NCBI GenBank assembly: GCA_030077755.1
Contig: JAQJZZ010000015.1
Coordinates: 1,922,001-1,986,000 of the forward strand
DNA: 64,000 bases
Direction: 5' to 3'
Source: Filosporella fistucella
Lineage: Eukaryota; Ascomycota; Leotiomycetes; Helotiales
Shown: positions 1 to 11,423 of the stretch, piece by piece
Position numbering within the stretch: the first letter of the stretch is position 1
Layout of the letters: every line of letters starts with the position of its first letter
The notes under the pieces: generated by a model
The model's database searches: none
What the model saw: the letters and a program-made list of their open reading frames with translations, nothing else
Told to the model about the DNA's origin: nothing
Translations under genes and position numbers: made by a program

Positions 1-21
1 CGGGTGCCCCCAGACTTCACA

Positions 22-702
22 ATGGCAGTCTCTCATCCTCCACCCAATGTCGAATATACTCACCAATCATCCCTCACCAGCTCCTTTCCTACCGTAATCA
101 TTGTTTCGTCTAAATTCCCTATCTCCCTTCGAACTCTTCTGCCGGATGACGTACCATTTCTGACATCCCTTCTTACTGATTCCCGGAACACAGCTGACGA
201 TCTGGTATGCACACTTTTCGGGAACCAAATTTTGATATTATTCAATGTCCTTGGGATGTCAGTCTGAATGACATATAAACTTACTGACAATTGTTAGTCA
301 GTCTCTACACTCTCAACGGCAGAAATTCGAAAAATAATACACGAGTGGCTTTCTCCAGGCTCGCCACTCCAAAGACTAAATTTCCTTGTTCTGGAATCTG
401 GAGTTCCAATCGGAATTTCTGGCTATGGGTGGATCGGCCCAGATGATGAAGGTGGTGAAAGTCGGGCAGGAGCAGTAGGGATTGCAATTGTACCCGAGAA
501 GAGAGGGAAGGGCTACGCAATCGAGGCCGTGAAAATGAGTATTGATTATGGATTAAGAGAGTTAGGATTAAGTGAAGTCAGAATTGGGACATCGAGTAAG
601 AACATGTCTATGGTGAAGTTGATGAGGAAATTAAGAGTAGAAGCGGAGAGGAAAGAGGAAGGAGATAAATTTGGAAATGATTTGATATGGAAGTTCCGCT
701 AG
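22..702 (+). CDS. GNAT-family N-acetyltransferase
   Basis: Two exons, 22..204 and 298..702, give 195 aa. The intron has a GTATGC donor, an ACTGAC branch site and a TTAG acceptor. The second exon carries the acetyl-CoA binding motif A of GNAT enzymes: a beta strand (GIAIVPE) followed by RGKGYA at about residues 130-135. After it comes the helix with conserved Asn and Lys (SSKNMSMVKLMRKL, about 160-173). This is the layout of RimJ/RimL-type acetyltransferases, which acetylate amino groups using acetyl-CoA; the substrate cannot be read from sequence. I chose the ATG at 22 for its cacaATGg context. The gene sits at the window edge, so an upstream exon cannot be excluded. It faces the next gene tail to tail. 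Confidence 0.8.
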
Positions 703-938
703 CTCGACAGGAATCGAATAAATAGGAGTGCGGAAGTTGTGATATATCCCAAAAAAAATTTCAGTTAAGAACTAACAGCGAAGCAGAATGTATCTCCTTA
801 AAGTCAAAGGGGAAGAGAATAGGCATTTTCCTCGACACAGCCAAATCTACGACCAATCACCTTCCAAACTGTCAACCCAGTGCCAACCTCCTGGTAGCCT
901 TCTAAGTACAATCTTCCTTCGGATTTTGGGTCTCTAGC

Positions 939-1388
939 CTAGATGGAAGAGTTCGCCCCATTCTGATTACAATAGTAGTGAAACTCGTCACCACCGAGAT
1001 ACCCCGCCAGCGACTGACAGACCTTCACTTGATTGTGCTGCACAACTGTACAATCTGGGCATGTGTCCCATTTTTGATTTCCTAGAATAACATTAGCAGT
1101 GCCACTTTCGTAAATGGCAGGAGGATTTTACCAGTATTGCGATTCTTGTAAGCATTGCACGCAGAAATGGTGGCCGGGTCATTTGTGCCAGCTGTCCCTG
1201 TGCCAGCAGGACCACCACCTTCAGTATCCAGACACTGCAACTGGGTATGGAGATCGGCCGTGACGCTATTGTGGAGTCAGCATGTCGAATGGTGAGGACG
1301 TAGAAGGAACATAATCATCAAATTGGCGAATGGTTCACACTTACAAAGGAGCAACAGCTGCAAATGCGAGCAGAACGAGAAGCCGCAT
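939..1388 (-). CDS. Small secreted cysteine-rich protein
   Basis: Three short exons on the minus strand (1388..1345, 1265..1132, 1081..939) give 106 aa with consistent phases and canonical GT-AG introns of 79 and 50 bp. The N-terminus MRLLVLLAFAAVAPF is a clear signal peptide, with likely cleavage after FVTA at residue 18. The mature part of about 88 aa has six cysteines (in the contexts QCL, SAC, TCPDC, VCQ, YCN), an even number suited to three disulfides. A Gly/Thr-rich stretch sits near its N-terminus. I recognise no family. Size, secretion signal and cysteine content match the operational definition of a fungal effector candidate or small secreted protein. No enzyme motif is visible. Confidence 0.72.
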
Positions 1389-3193
1389 TTCATAGAAGAG
1401 CTCTGTATGTAGAATAAGGGGCGGGATTTTCCCCAGCAAAGACTGTAAAGCTGAAGGATAAAGATGAGCGCTGAAGTAGTCGGTACTGAGCTTTATGAAA
1501 CGGAAGAACGGCGGAGGGATTTCCACTTCTGTATATATATCGAAAAATGTCCTTTATTTCTAAACCCTTTGCATCACCTAATGCGGGTACGAGGCCGAAG
1601 ATTAAACCCATATCAACCTCTCGAAATTATGGTCATTCCTCTGGGCTATCCAAGCCAGTCTCAGATTGGAGAAACCCCCCTTGGTCTCAACATGACACAA
1701 CCTCATCCATTCACGTGATGCACCGCGAGAATGAGAAAACTGATAAGATTATCTCGTACTGAATGGCGGGTCAACGATTACGATGGAGGTGGGTTATGGT
1801 ATCTTGATACAAGCTTTCAAGGGAATTATTAAAATTTAAATTCGATGAAATGAACTGGCTCAGGGATTCGAGTAATCTGGGGTGAAAATCGATACTCGAC
1901 TCATCCGCTCGAGTGAGTCAAATAAGCGCTCAAAGGGAGGATACAAAGCATCGTACCTAAACGGAGCGTGCCCGTTCTAGGTCTTTCGCGTCCCGAAACT
2001 TGAACTTTAATCGTTTTCATATCGAGCATTCATCCGTCTCCAACAACTCGTTATTGCGGAAGCTTTCTATCGCGCCTCGTGGAACTTTCAGGAGGTCATC
2101 GTTTGAGGATGCAGCCATGTCATGTGCCGGCATTTCAATGGTGGTAACAAATTTGAAAGCGTATCATCCCACCTAGATAATCCAATCCAAAGCACCGAAA
2201 ATATCCTATGAGAAGAGTAGCAGTCAGAATAGGACTAGAAATGGTCTCTGATTTTAAGCTGAGGCCACTAGACCACTCCCCTCATTTTTGAAAAGCGATC
2301 CTTTGATTTCAGTGAATGGGTCATACAATTCGTTGATGGTTAATTCACGAGAAACTTCCTCAAAATTTGCTCAAGAAAATCTAGAGCATCACTATATTTG
2401 GATTCCGTATACACGTATAAACAGACTAGCGGTACTTATACCTTGGAAAGCCGCACATAGAGTCATGAAAGTTCATATTCGAATTTGAGATTTAGTGATG
2501 GCTGTTGAAGGTGCCCTTACTCGCTTTACCTAATCGACTTTAATTCAAGTCCCTCTGGGACGGTCTTCGCAGTCGATAACCGGAATAGCTTCCTTTACTG
2601 TCTTTCGGCAAGCAAACATCTTGGAGGTGATGAGTTTGAGTATTAATGCAAGCAAAACGGAGCAAATGGGAGGTTTTAGTAGACGGATCGAAGTGTGCAC
2701 CTTGAGAAGCTTCCCCCAAGGAATGTTTTATTGGTAGACAGAGAGCTGGGCCAGAATGCAGGGCAAGGTAGCGAAGAACAGAGAGATTTAGAATACACCC
2801 ACAGTGAAATTGCTTATAACATAACCTATTTGCAAGGTAAACTTGTAATCTAAATTGGGTCCAAAATTTCAAGCCAAGGCATCTCATCTTTGTTGAGTTC
2901 ATGAATTAAGACTGTGTATGCCTTTGACGGAACAATAAACTTCTTCCTACGAGCCCCTTAACCTTGAACCTCGAATGCACAGAAGAACAAGCTGCGTATA
3001 TCTGATGAAATACTACCTACAGTAGGTATCACTTGAATAACTCGAACATTTACGTCTTAGTATAAGAGCCCGGCAAAACCAGCCTCGGCTAGCTGTAAAA
3101 TTGACCGCCACTGCTGCCTAAATAACTTCTCAACTGAGTAGAGTATGTTTCTGCACTTGCTCTTCTGCTTTAGCTTCCATTTATCTAATCAAA
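1389..3193. other. Intergenic, no gene recognised
   Basis: The stretch holds the upstream regions of the secreted protein (left) and the protease (right). Short open frames on both strands lack introns, domains or codon bias that would support them. I see no RNA gene or transposon. Confidence 0.6.
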
Positions 3194-4123
3194 ATGAAGC
3201 GTTCTCTGCGATCGTCAAAAATTGCTGAAGAATCCTTAACAGCTTCATCATCAAGTATCACACCCTTGGCTGAACTCCTTTCTTCACCGATGAGCTTCAC
3301 CGAACCAACTTTGCCATTGAATGAAGTCGTTGAACTTCACATCCCTGGCAGTAAACTGCCAAATATATCCGCGAAAGATCTCACTCTACTGCGCCGAAAA
3401 CAGTCGAAACTCGCCCTTGCTGCTACCTCTATTGTCTCATCTCTATCTTCACCTCACTCTGAGACAGCTCTAAAATCGACGCTGATATTCGCTCAGCATG
3501 AAGCTGGCACTGCCGTGTGTATTTCAGCTTCAGGCTGGCTCTTGACCTGTGCCCACTGCTTTGGAGATGACGAAGAAGAATACAGATCCTCTTGCAAACA
3601 ACGTTGGCTGTTATTCTATACTGGCCTAGCAGTAAGAGCAGAATGTCGCGTATGGGACCAGAAGCGAGATCTGGCATTACTCAGGATAGTTGCCGTTGAG
3701 ACTACGCCTCCACTTTCCAGTCATGTGCCAAACTTCTCGTTCATTCAACCGGGACGGGAGGTTCTAAAGCCAGGAGCGAAATTGTGTTGCGTAGGACAGC
3801 CAGGCCGCGATGATCTGGAGTCAAAAGGAAACAAGAAAACAAAATTTGATTTGGTTGAAGTTTCTGAGGGGCGGTTTAGGGGAATGGTCGAGGGAGATTT
3901 GCAGGACAACAGTGAGATTGGAAGTCTGATGCACGACTGTTGGACGTATTGGGGCCATTCTGGGGCCCCGTTGGTTGACATGAAGAGTGGAGGACTAGTA
4001 GGATTGCACTCTTCCTGGGATGACAAGACGGCGATGAGACATGGAATTCCTCTGGTGGCGATAATGAATTTCTTCAAAGGCTGTGAGAAGTTGATGGGAG
4101 CGGATGCGGTTTCTTCTAGCTAA
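3194..4123 (+). CDS. Trypsin-like serine protease (S1/PA fold)
   Basis: Single exon, 309 aa. The catalytic triad of trypsin-like peptidases can be picked out: His121 in LTCAHCFGD, Asp159 in DQKRDLALLRI and Ser256 in WGHSGAPLVD, with a Gly-rich strand GGLVGLHSS after the Ser. The first 95 residues are Ser/Thr-rich and look like a flexible extension. No signal peptide is visible, so a cytosolic or nuclear location is likelier than secretion. That resembles HtrA/DegP-type or trypsin_2 proteins rather than digestive trypsins. No PDZ domain follows. The substrate is unknown. Confidence 0.82.
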   Translation: MKRSLRSSKIAEESLTASSSSITPLAELLSSPMSFTEPTLPLNEVVELHIPGSKLPNISAKDLTLLRRKQSKLALAATSIVSSLSSPHSETALKSTLIFAQHEAGTAVCISASGWLLTCAHCFGDDEEEYRSSCKQRWLLFYTGLAVRAECRVWDQKRDLALLRIVAVETTPPLSSHVPNFSFIQPGREVLKPGAKLCCVGQPGRDDLESKGNKKTKFDLVEVSEGRFRGMVEGDLQDNSEIGSLMHDCWTYWGHSGAPLVDMKSGGLVGLHSSWDDKTAMRHGIPLVAIMNFFKGCEKLMGADAVSSS

Positions 4124-4695
4124 ATATTGATACGAAGGACGATGATCTGCGAAGAAAAGTTCAAGAGTGCTATATGTGAATGACACTGTCCAGATTGAAG
4201 TACTCGTTAGCACACATCTTAAAACAAGCAATGTGACTGTGCCATGAACTCATCCAGTTTCATGGCCCGAGTGCCTGCTCACCTGTAAAGCTGAACAAGC
4301 CCCAAGTGCGGCGATTCTGAAAGAGGCCCGACTTGAGCGACAATGAAAGAAAGGCATAGGACTTTTCATGGGGCTTGGTTCATTGTTTGGCCCGTGATCT
4401 CGATGCCGAACTGTCCCAATCCACGCATGTGGTGGGACGCGAATCACGCGCTATTTCCCCCTTTTTACCTAGTGAAGGTAGGCAGTCATCCGACAGCCAC
4501 CTCAAAAAACATGTAGACAAACATCTTCTCGTTCACAGGAACGTGTCTCAAAGGCCCCAGAACGACCAGCAGCACTGATACTTAGTGTGTTCCAATCGTG
4601 TCGTAATATATCTTCTAATCTACAATAGAAGTACATGTTGCCCATAATCTTGACAGTCCCGTTCAATGCTCCTGAATATGGCACCATGAATAAGC
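4124..4695. other. Intergenic, 3' regions of convergent genes
   Basis: This is the gap between the protease and the minus-strand RNA-binding protein gene. It should hold both 3' UTRs. Nothing else is recognised. Confidence 0.6.
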
Positions 4696-7079
4696 TCATT
4701 GAATATCCCAGTCATTGTCATCTGCAACGTCATAATCGAGATTTTCTTCTTGCTCCTGACCTCCCATTGCATGCGCAGGACTACTCTCAGCCATCGCATC
4801 ACCTTCCGCCATACTCGTGTCGTCTTCATTACCATTCTTAGCCGCTGGAAGACTTGATGACTTGTTTAAAGTATTGACCGGAGGAAGAGGTATTTGTATC
4901 CAAGCCATGTCTACCTTACCTGCGGAAGGGATCTCGCCATTTGGAGTGCTATACATGAATTTCTCGGCTGTGAATCGGTCCTTAAAAGTGATTGCCGTGC
5001 GAGCAGGGGTAACCTCGATATCGGTGTATTCACCAATTCCCTGAGAATGTCAGACACAGTCACGGAAGCCTAGATCATATAGCTTACCAAGAGGTATTGT
5101 CGTAGGCTCTCGTCCTTCTCGGCGTCGCTGAAATCGACACCAGTTAAACCAACCTTTTTGGTACGATTGTCAATACTGAAAGATCGTCCACCCGGAGGAA
5201 ACGGTGCCGAGCCACGACCCCTATAGCCACCTCGAGAGCCACGAGGAACATATGGGGCACCTCTTCCTCTGTATCCACCGCGCCCACGGCCACGTCCTCT
5301 TGTGGGTGGCCAAGAGCTCTCATCAGATAATGATGTATCAATACCAAGTGACTGTGCTTCTGCTTCCAGTGCAGCCAATTGAGCTTTTAAGGCATCTGTA
5401 GCACTAGGTTTGGCGTCTGTTGGGGCTTGAGTACCGTTGTGGGAACCATTTGGGCCAGATTTTGCGCTCTTGGCAGCGATTTTCTCCATCAATTTCCTCT
5501 TCTCCTCTGCCTGGCTTTTTAAGAGCTCCTCTTGGCGTTTCTCGAGTTCCTTCCTGGCAGCCTCCATTTCTTGTTTTTTTCTTGTCTTCTCTTCATGAGC
5601 CTTCTGGGCTTCCTCTTGCTTCCGTGCGAATTCCTCAAGATCGAGTTCTGGCTCTTGCTTGGGAGCAGTACTTGAATTAGCTGGTGAAGATGATTTCTTC
5701 AATCCACCATTGGCTGTTGAAACTGACGGAGGCTGAGGTAATGATTCTTGATCAACAAACCAGTAAACCTTGACGAACCTGTTGTCGAAAATAACCTTGG
5801 GCGAGCTATATGCACTCTTGGCGCTATTCCAATCTTCATATTTGACGATTGCTAAGCGCTTATATGGGCGCATGGAAACCTCAGTGATGCTGCCAAACTG
5901 CCCAAAAAAGCCTCGAACCTCGTCTTCGGAGAACTTCTCCTCGGGAATATTTTCCACAACAATGCTTGTGTTGTTCTTGTCGTAATTGGGCTGGTTCGAA
6001 GAGTATTCTGAGCGTCCACCACGTCTACCCGATGCTTGCGGATTATTCCCACCTCGAAACGTACCACGACCTCTACCCCTTTCGCCGCCCCGAAAGTTGT
6101 TGAAGCTGGGAGGACCGGATGTCTCTACACCAGTCATAAGGGTTGAATTGGTAGGGTCATACTCGTCTTGCTTGTGCGCAGGTGGAACCCATATAGAGTG
6201 CTCTCCATGCTCATATGGACAAGTATTGCCCCTAGCACAGAACCCTTTGATATCATAATCCCTACATCGCTGCTTTCTAGAAGGTATTGGAGATGCCGCT
6301 ATGGGTGAAGAAGGACTCTGACCAGCCAAACCAGGCACCGGGAATCCGAGAGCTTGCATTGCAAGAAGAGCAGCCATCGGATTATTTGGATCGAATGGTG
6401 GCATTCCAGGAGGTGGACTCGGCATACCCGCCATTCCAGGAAAGCCTTGCTGAGGGTTCTGGAAATTGAGAGGTGCTGGTCGACCAGCATTGTATCCTCC
6501 GCCACTGAGTGGAAAATTCTCTCTGCCACCTCTCCCACCCATAGGGCCGCCACGCCTTGGCTGTTTGAATACCCTTGAATTTTGATCCCCACCTGGATAT
6601 CCTCTGTCTTGTGCATCGCCATCACCTCTGTCGTTGTAAGATCTTTTCCGTGTGCCGTTCTGAGGACCAAGTGGAGTACCTGAAGCTCCAGGGACACCTC
6701 CCAAGCTCCCGTAGGATTGTGCAGAAGGCCCAGAAGGTGGCGCAAGGGGTATAGAGGGTCTGCGAGGGGGAAGCTGGCGACCAGGGATATATGTTTTGTA
6801 ATGAATTGCATCGAATACATCTTGGACAAAGATTGTGGAATCCTCTTTCAAGAAATCAGGAATCTCAGCCTCACACAACTGTCGGACTGTCTCAACGTCG
6901 CCGTCATGTCGTAGTAGCGCAAGTACATAGTCAGCTAAGACATCGGCATCTGCATCAGACCTATTGGTATATTTATTAGCAAAAGAGCGCAACGGGGTGG
7001 GGAGCTCTTCTTACGTGTTTTCAAGTCTCTTGACAATCCATTTCTTGAGCAGCGGCGCATCTTCCTCAGAGAAGAGCAT
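4696..7079 (-). CDS. RBM26/RBM27-like RNA-binding protein (PWI-like, CCCH, RRM)
   Basis: Three exons (7079..7015, 6960..5088, 5040..4696) give 760 aa. The N-terminal ~80 residues (MLFSEEDAPLLKKWIVKRLE onward) form the helical PWI-like domain typical of RBM26/27. A CCCH zinc finger with spacing CX8CX5CX3H lies at about 254-273. An RRM lies at about 353-423. A Glu/Lys coiled coil at about 463-535 and an RGG-rich stretch at about 575-620 follow. A second RRM-like fold spans the last intron (GLTGVDFS...EYTDIEV). The human proteins and fission-yeast Rmn1 belong to nuclear RNA-surveillance complexes (PAXT/MTREC) that send transcripts to the exosome, so the same role is inferred here. The C-terminus is acidic. 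Confidence 0.88.
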
Positions 7080-7689
7080 TTTTCAGAGCAGCCAATCCAG
7101 GAGCCAATTCAATACTTGGGAGATCTATCTTGTGCCTCAGAACTCAAGTTTCATTGCTGTAGTGGAACTGTGTTGTGTTTGCGCTGGTTGAAAGCTAGTC
7201 GCGAGTTTGCTTGAATTTCGTGTACCGCGAAATTCCTGTGGGTCCGTGCGCATTACGTTTTAAGTTGGAGGTGGGAGGTGGTTGCTATCAGTTCACCTAT
7301 TGCACCTCTAGGTATTGAATTCGAAAGAGACTGATTGTCTTGCCTTGTTCATGATAGGAAATCAAAATTTGGTTTCACACAGAGAGGAGCTTTCATAGAC
7401 TGGTCAATTAGAACTCCAAGCAGTCTCGATCTTTGGTGCCATGAAGCTCATCTAACCTCAGGTGCCCTTGCTATAACTAGTAATCTGGGAGGAAGGTATA
7501 AGAATGAATTGCATCGCTTAGTCTGTCTCATCATCGAGGAAATTTTGGATTTAGGACAATGAATTTGGAAGTATTGCGCATATGCACCAAATGTGTTAAA
7601 TTTTATCTTATTCAACGATTGGCGTTGTGATCATATTCATAATGCCATACGAACATGATATTCGCAGGTTCCGCCCGATTCGAACCTTC
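7080..7689. other. Intergenic between two minus-strand genes
   Basis: Promoter side of the RNA-binding protein gene and 3' end of SEC5. The open frames here are short and without features. I see nothing else. Confidence 0.6.
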
Positions 7690-10600
7690 TTACATCATAC
7701 CTCCAACCTGACTCCCTGTACGCTCACTCACAGGACTCGCTGGAGCTGGCCCTGCACTTGGCCTGTCTGATCGTTCTCGTGTCCTGACTTTCTTGAAACA
7801 AGCAAATTCGCTTCTACTCCCATCTCTCAAGCGCTTGAGTATATTTCTCATTTCTGGCAGCTCACTCTGCAGCCTCGCTCTCGCCTCATTGTCCGTCTTT
7901 CGGTCAAGTTCTTGATATATTTGACTCTGATGCTCGCTCGCCTTGTTTGTTGTGTACTGACTCAAGGTCTGAGCCACAAATTCGACGTCAAGTGTTGCCT
8001 GCATTAGCTCTGGCAGTGTGTAACGAGGGCGCAGCTTGAACGCAGAAAGAAGTTGAGCGGATACGTGGTCTAGCAAGAACGATAGGACAGAGTTGGTGAG
8101 GGAGGATGCAGTAGTGGAGACGAGGGTGTGAATCAGGACGAGGTGGAGGAGAACCTCGTAAATATAAGGCCTTGCTTCTCGAGGCTTTGAGCTGGATGGT
8201 GACCAGGAGGGAGATGCGACACCGTCGTGGATTAGTTTGCGAAGAGCATCACATGTGGGGCGTGTAAATGTTGAAAACAGTCGGGCGTCGATTTGGGCAA
8301 GGACATCGGCGATAGTCTTGCTTTCGTCTGTAAGTTTCACGGAAAAAGCGGATTCAAACTGGGAAGTAAGATTGGGAACAATGTCTGAGCGAAGTGCGTG
8401 GAGATTGGAAAGCGTTAGCAGCATTCGGACGTTCTATTGAGTGGTCAGTTGGTTTCGGACGAACAAAGATGGATCTCTTACACGATCACTGGCGTTGACT
8501 GTTCCTGCCCCTATGCTAGTTGCTATGACCATAGCTACAGGACTTGCCAAACCATCTGTGTCGGTGGCCCAGTCATCGTCGGCTTTCTTGACTGACTTCT
8601 CTGCATTCTCGACCATGCCGCTAAGAGACTTGTATAGGGTTGTTACGAACTGACTCCTGACCATTTGGAGAAGTTTAGTTGGGGGTGGGAGAACAACGTT
8701 TGTTGAGTCCGACTTCGCCATGGCCTCTGAGATGTAAAGAATCTTCTGCATTCCAGTCAATATTTTGCTTTCAAACGCGCTGAAATAGGCTGGCATCTTG
8801 GTCAGATCGCGCTTTTCAGGGGACCGTCTCCAATCCTCCAGAACCTTGATGTTTGCTGCATCTTGATTCCAAGCAGCACAAATAGCAAGAACACATCTTT
8901 CTCGCGCTTCTCCGACTAGCCCTTTCAATCTCTCCAGTATTGAACCGTCGCCATTACCAACAGCAGACACTGCCGCCATTTCACTTGCACCAGTACCAAC
9001 AAGAACAAGAAGCTTGCCTAGATAGTAGACTCCACTCAAAGAATTCGACCATGGTGGCCAGAATGCATGCTTCTCCCAAGATTCTCCTCGTTTAGGAGAT
9101 GGAGGAGGTAGATTATTTGCGTCATAGTTGAATCTTGGATCTCGTAAAGCTGATGGAGTGAGTTGCCCATTTCCACCAGATGGGCTTTTGGGAGTAGGTG
9201 GCATCGGGGAGAATAGAGCAGAAATGTCTTCGATGGGAGGGTCCACAAAGAAGGAGAAAACAATTTCTCTAATCATGTCAATAAGCTCAACTGTCCCTTT
9301 CTGTAGATCCAGTGTTCCTTGATCAGAAAGTCTGTGATGGATGCGAGATTCTCCATTGAGGCCGGCTGGTAGACTTTTTTGAGCTTTACCATCAATGAAA
9401 CTTTGGACAGTCTGCCAGAACTCTACTACTTCTCCCAGAATTCCTTGTGATCCCAGAAGGTCGCTTAAGAAAGAGTGCATCTTTTCCCAGAGTTCAATGA
9501 CATCGGAGGAATCTACTGAGGTTGGTTTGCTTTCGACAGTTTGCCTGCCCAGTGATCGTAGATGTGAGGCAATGATTTGAGGTGTTGGCCGCTCGCCATT
9601 TGCGAGTCGACGACGCAATATCTCAATCTCAACTCTTGAGCGATCGGAATTGGTTTGGATTTTACTCTTCAAGTGGTCATACCTGCTCAACAGCCAGACC
9701 CATATTGGATTATCAGTTACACCCAATTCGAGTAGAATGCTGATAAGTTCCATATGTTGATCTTGTGGCCCGCTAGCAATCCCAGATGTCTTTGATGACA
9801 CACTTTGCATTGCAATAAGTCGTCTCCAGACATCACGCTTAAAGTCCTCAATCTGCTCCTCAACATCATGCCATACTCTTGCAGCAAGCAAGATATGGCA
9901 TATTTGTGAATCTGTAGGAGGAGTTGAGCCAAGACGGACTGTCAATTTCTTTGCATCGTCTGCAAATCGCCTCGCCTTTAAGTATTCCTCAACTATACTT
10001 TCGTAATCTTTCCGTTTGATACTATCGGTAATAGCGACACCAACTTCATAAATTTCTTTGTACCGCTCAACAGTTCCTGTCATAAGCTTAAGACTGTCCT
10101 CTTTCTCGCGACCTCCTAAAGCTGGACCCCAAACCTCTTCTGCCTTGGCAGAGACGTCTAGGAGCGGGGTCTTGATGCCCAAGACTCCATATTCGCTTTC
10201 TTTTGTCAGAGCATTTTTCTTCTTGACATCTGGAGGCTGTAAGGCCATCGAAGCCTGGTTTCCACTGCTTGTCCGGAAACTATTCCTACTTGCATGTCGG
10301 GAGTGTGGCCGCCTGCTCGGTGGTGGAGGTGGTTCTGCCCCGCGGTATTTCATTTCTGTGTAAACATTATCGATTGTAGCTTTCGCGCGTACGAAACGCT
10401 CGAAATTGGACTCAACCAGAACCTTCAACGAGGCAGATTTCTGGTCAATTGACCTGGATAAGACATCTAGTCCTTCTAGTAGAGATTGAGTCGAAGCAGT
10501 AGAATGTACCTGAGAAAGGAACAGTGCGGGAGAAAAGGTCGTTGAAGATAAAAGGAATCTATTGCCTGTGCTAGTCAGTTTGGAGCATCTTAGACATGGT

Positions 10601-10945
10601 TGAGCACCTACGGATCCGTGGATCTTCTTGAACTGGTAAACCAAGCTGGCGTAATATCCTCACAACACTATCTGTGGTACCTAGAGGGTCTGGTTCGTCC
10701 CTTTGCACCATGTTCTCAACTCCATCTCCCGTCCTTTGTGCACCTGGGAGGTAGCTTTTTCGGTCACTTGCAGCTCGTTCCAAAGCAGAATACCTAGACT
10801 TGGACCTTCGAACCATGCCATTGCGTTGGGGCTTCACATCTTCCTCATCAGATGCATCACTGTTATCCTTCTCCGCCGGCCATTCCACGGGGTATAACGT
10901 TGGCAGCTGGTAATGGTCAAGCACTGTTCGTTCGTAGTCGCCCAT
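7690..10945 (-). CDS. SEC5: Exocyst complex component Sec5
   Basis: Three exons (10945..10612, 10565..8482, 8433..7690) give 1053 aa. The block FLLSSTTFSPALFLSQVHS, just after the first intron, and the coiled-coil region with FERFVRAKATIDNVY are diagnostic of Sec5 (EXOC2). The C-terminal block after the last intron, MLLTLSNLHALRSDIVPNL, is also conserved. Sec5 is part of the octameric exocyst, which tethers secretory vesicles to the plasma membrane; in hyphae it acts at the growing tip. The N-terminal ~110 residues are charged and disordered, and they end in the conserved VVRILRQLGLPV helix. Length matches filamentous-fungal orthologues. It shares a 478-bp upstream region with IDH2, transcribed the other way. 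Confidence 0.93.
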
Positions 10946-11423
10946 TGTGAGGTCTTGCTGGTGTTACACTCCTGGCAAACACGCAAGAATAAATCAGGCA
11001 CAGGCGCGGGTGCATTAAGTCATATCGATCACTTCGAAAGACGTGCTATTTGAAGAGTGTGAAACGCTTAGTTGATATTTAAAATCAATTCTTTGTACTG
11101 AGATTCGCTTTGGTGATGATACCCAAAAGCTGCAATGCTGGAGTTGTGCTGTGGCTTGTGTGGTTTCAAAAGCTCTCCGGCAAATGCCGATGCTCCGTCT
11201 TCGTCCTCGCCATTCCGGCTGCATGAAAAGTCGCTCGTCCTCTGGGCTCGGCTGTCAGCCAAAAAAAGCAAGTCGAGAACCTTGAACTTGATTCTGATTG
11301 TTCCGCGAACTAACCCAACCTGGGCTATCGCAAACCCTTCACTTCCCGACCGCACTCCTACCTCCCTCCCAAACATACATTTGCCCTCTCCGCAAACGTA
11401 TTTTGGATTCGAAATTGTTCATT
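10946..11423. promoter_or_regulatory. Divergent promoter region SEC5/IDH2
   Basis: 478 bp separate two divergent start codons, so the upstream regions of both genes must lie here. A pyrimidine-rich stretch runs into the IDH2 start. No specific factor site is claimed. Confidence 0.55.

Noticed and set aside
2540..2902. 120-codon minus-strand open frame
   Set aside because: No domain, no signal peptide and erratic composition; nothing ties it to neighbouring exons.
7335..7562. 75-codon plus-strand frame upstream of the RNA-binding protein gene
   Set aside because: Short, no start context, no family likeness.
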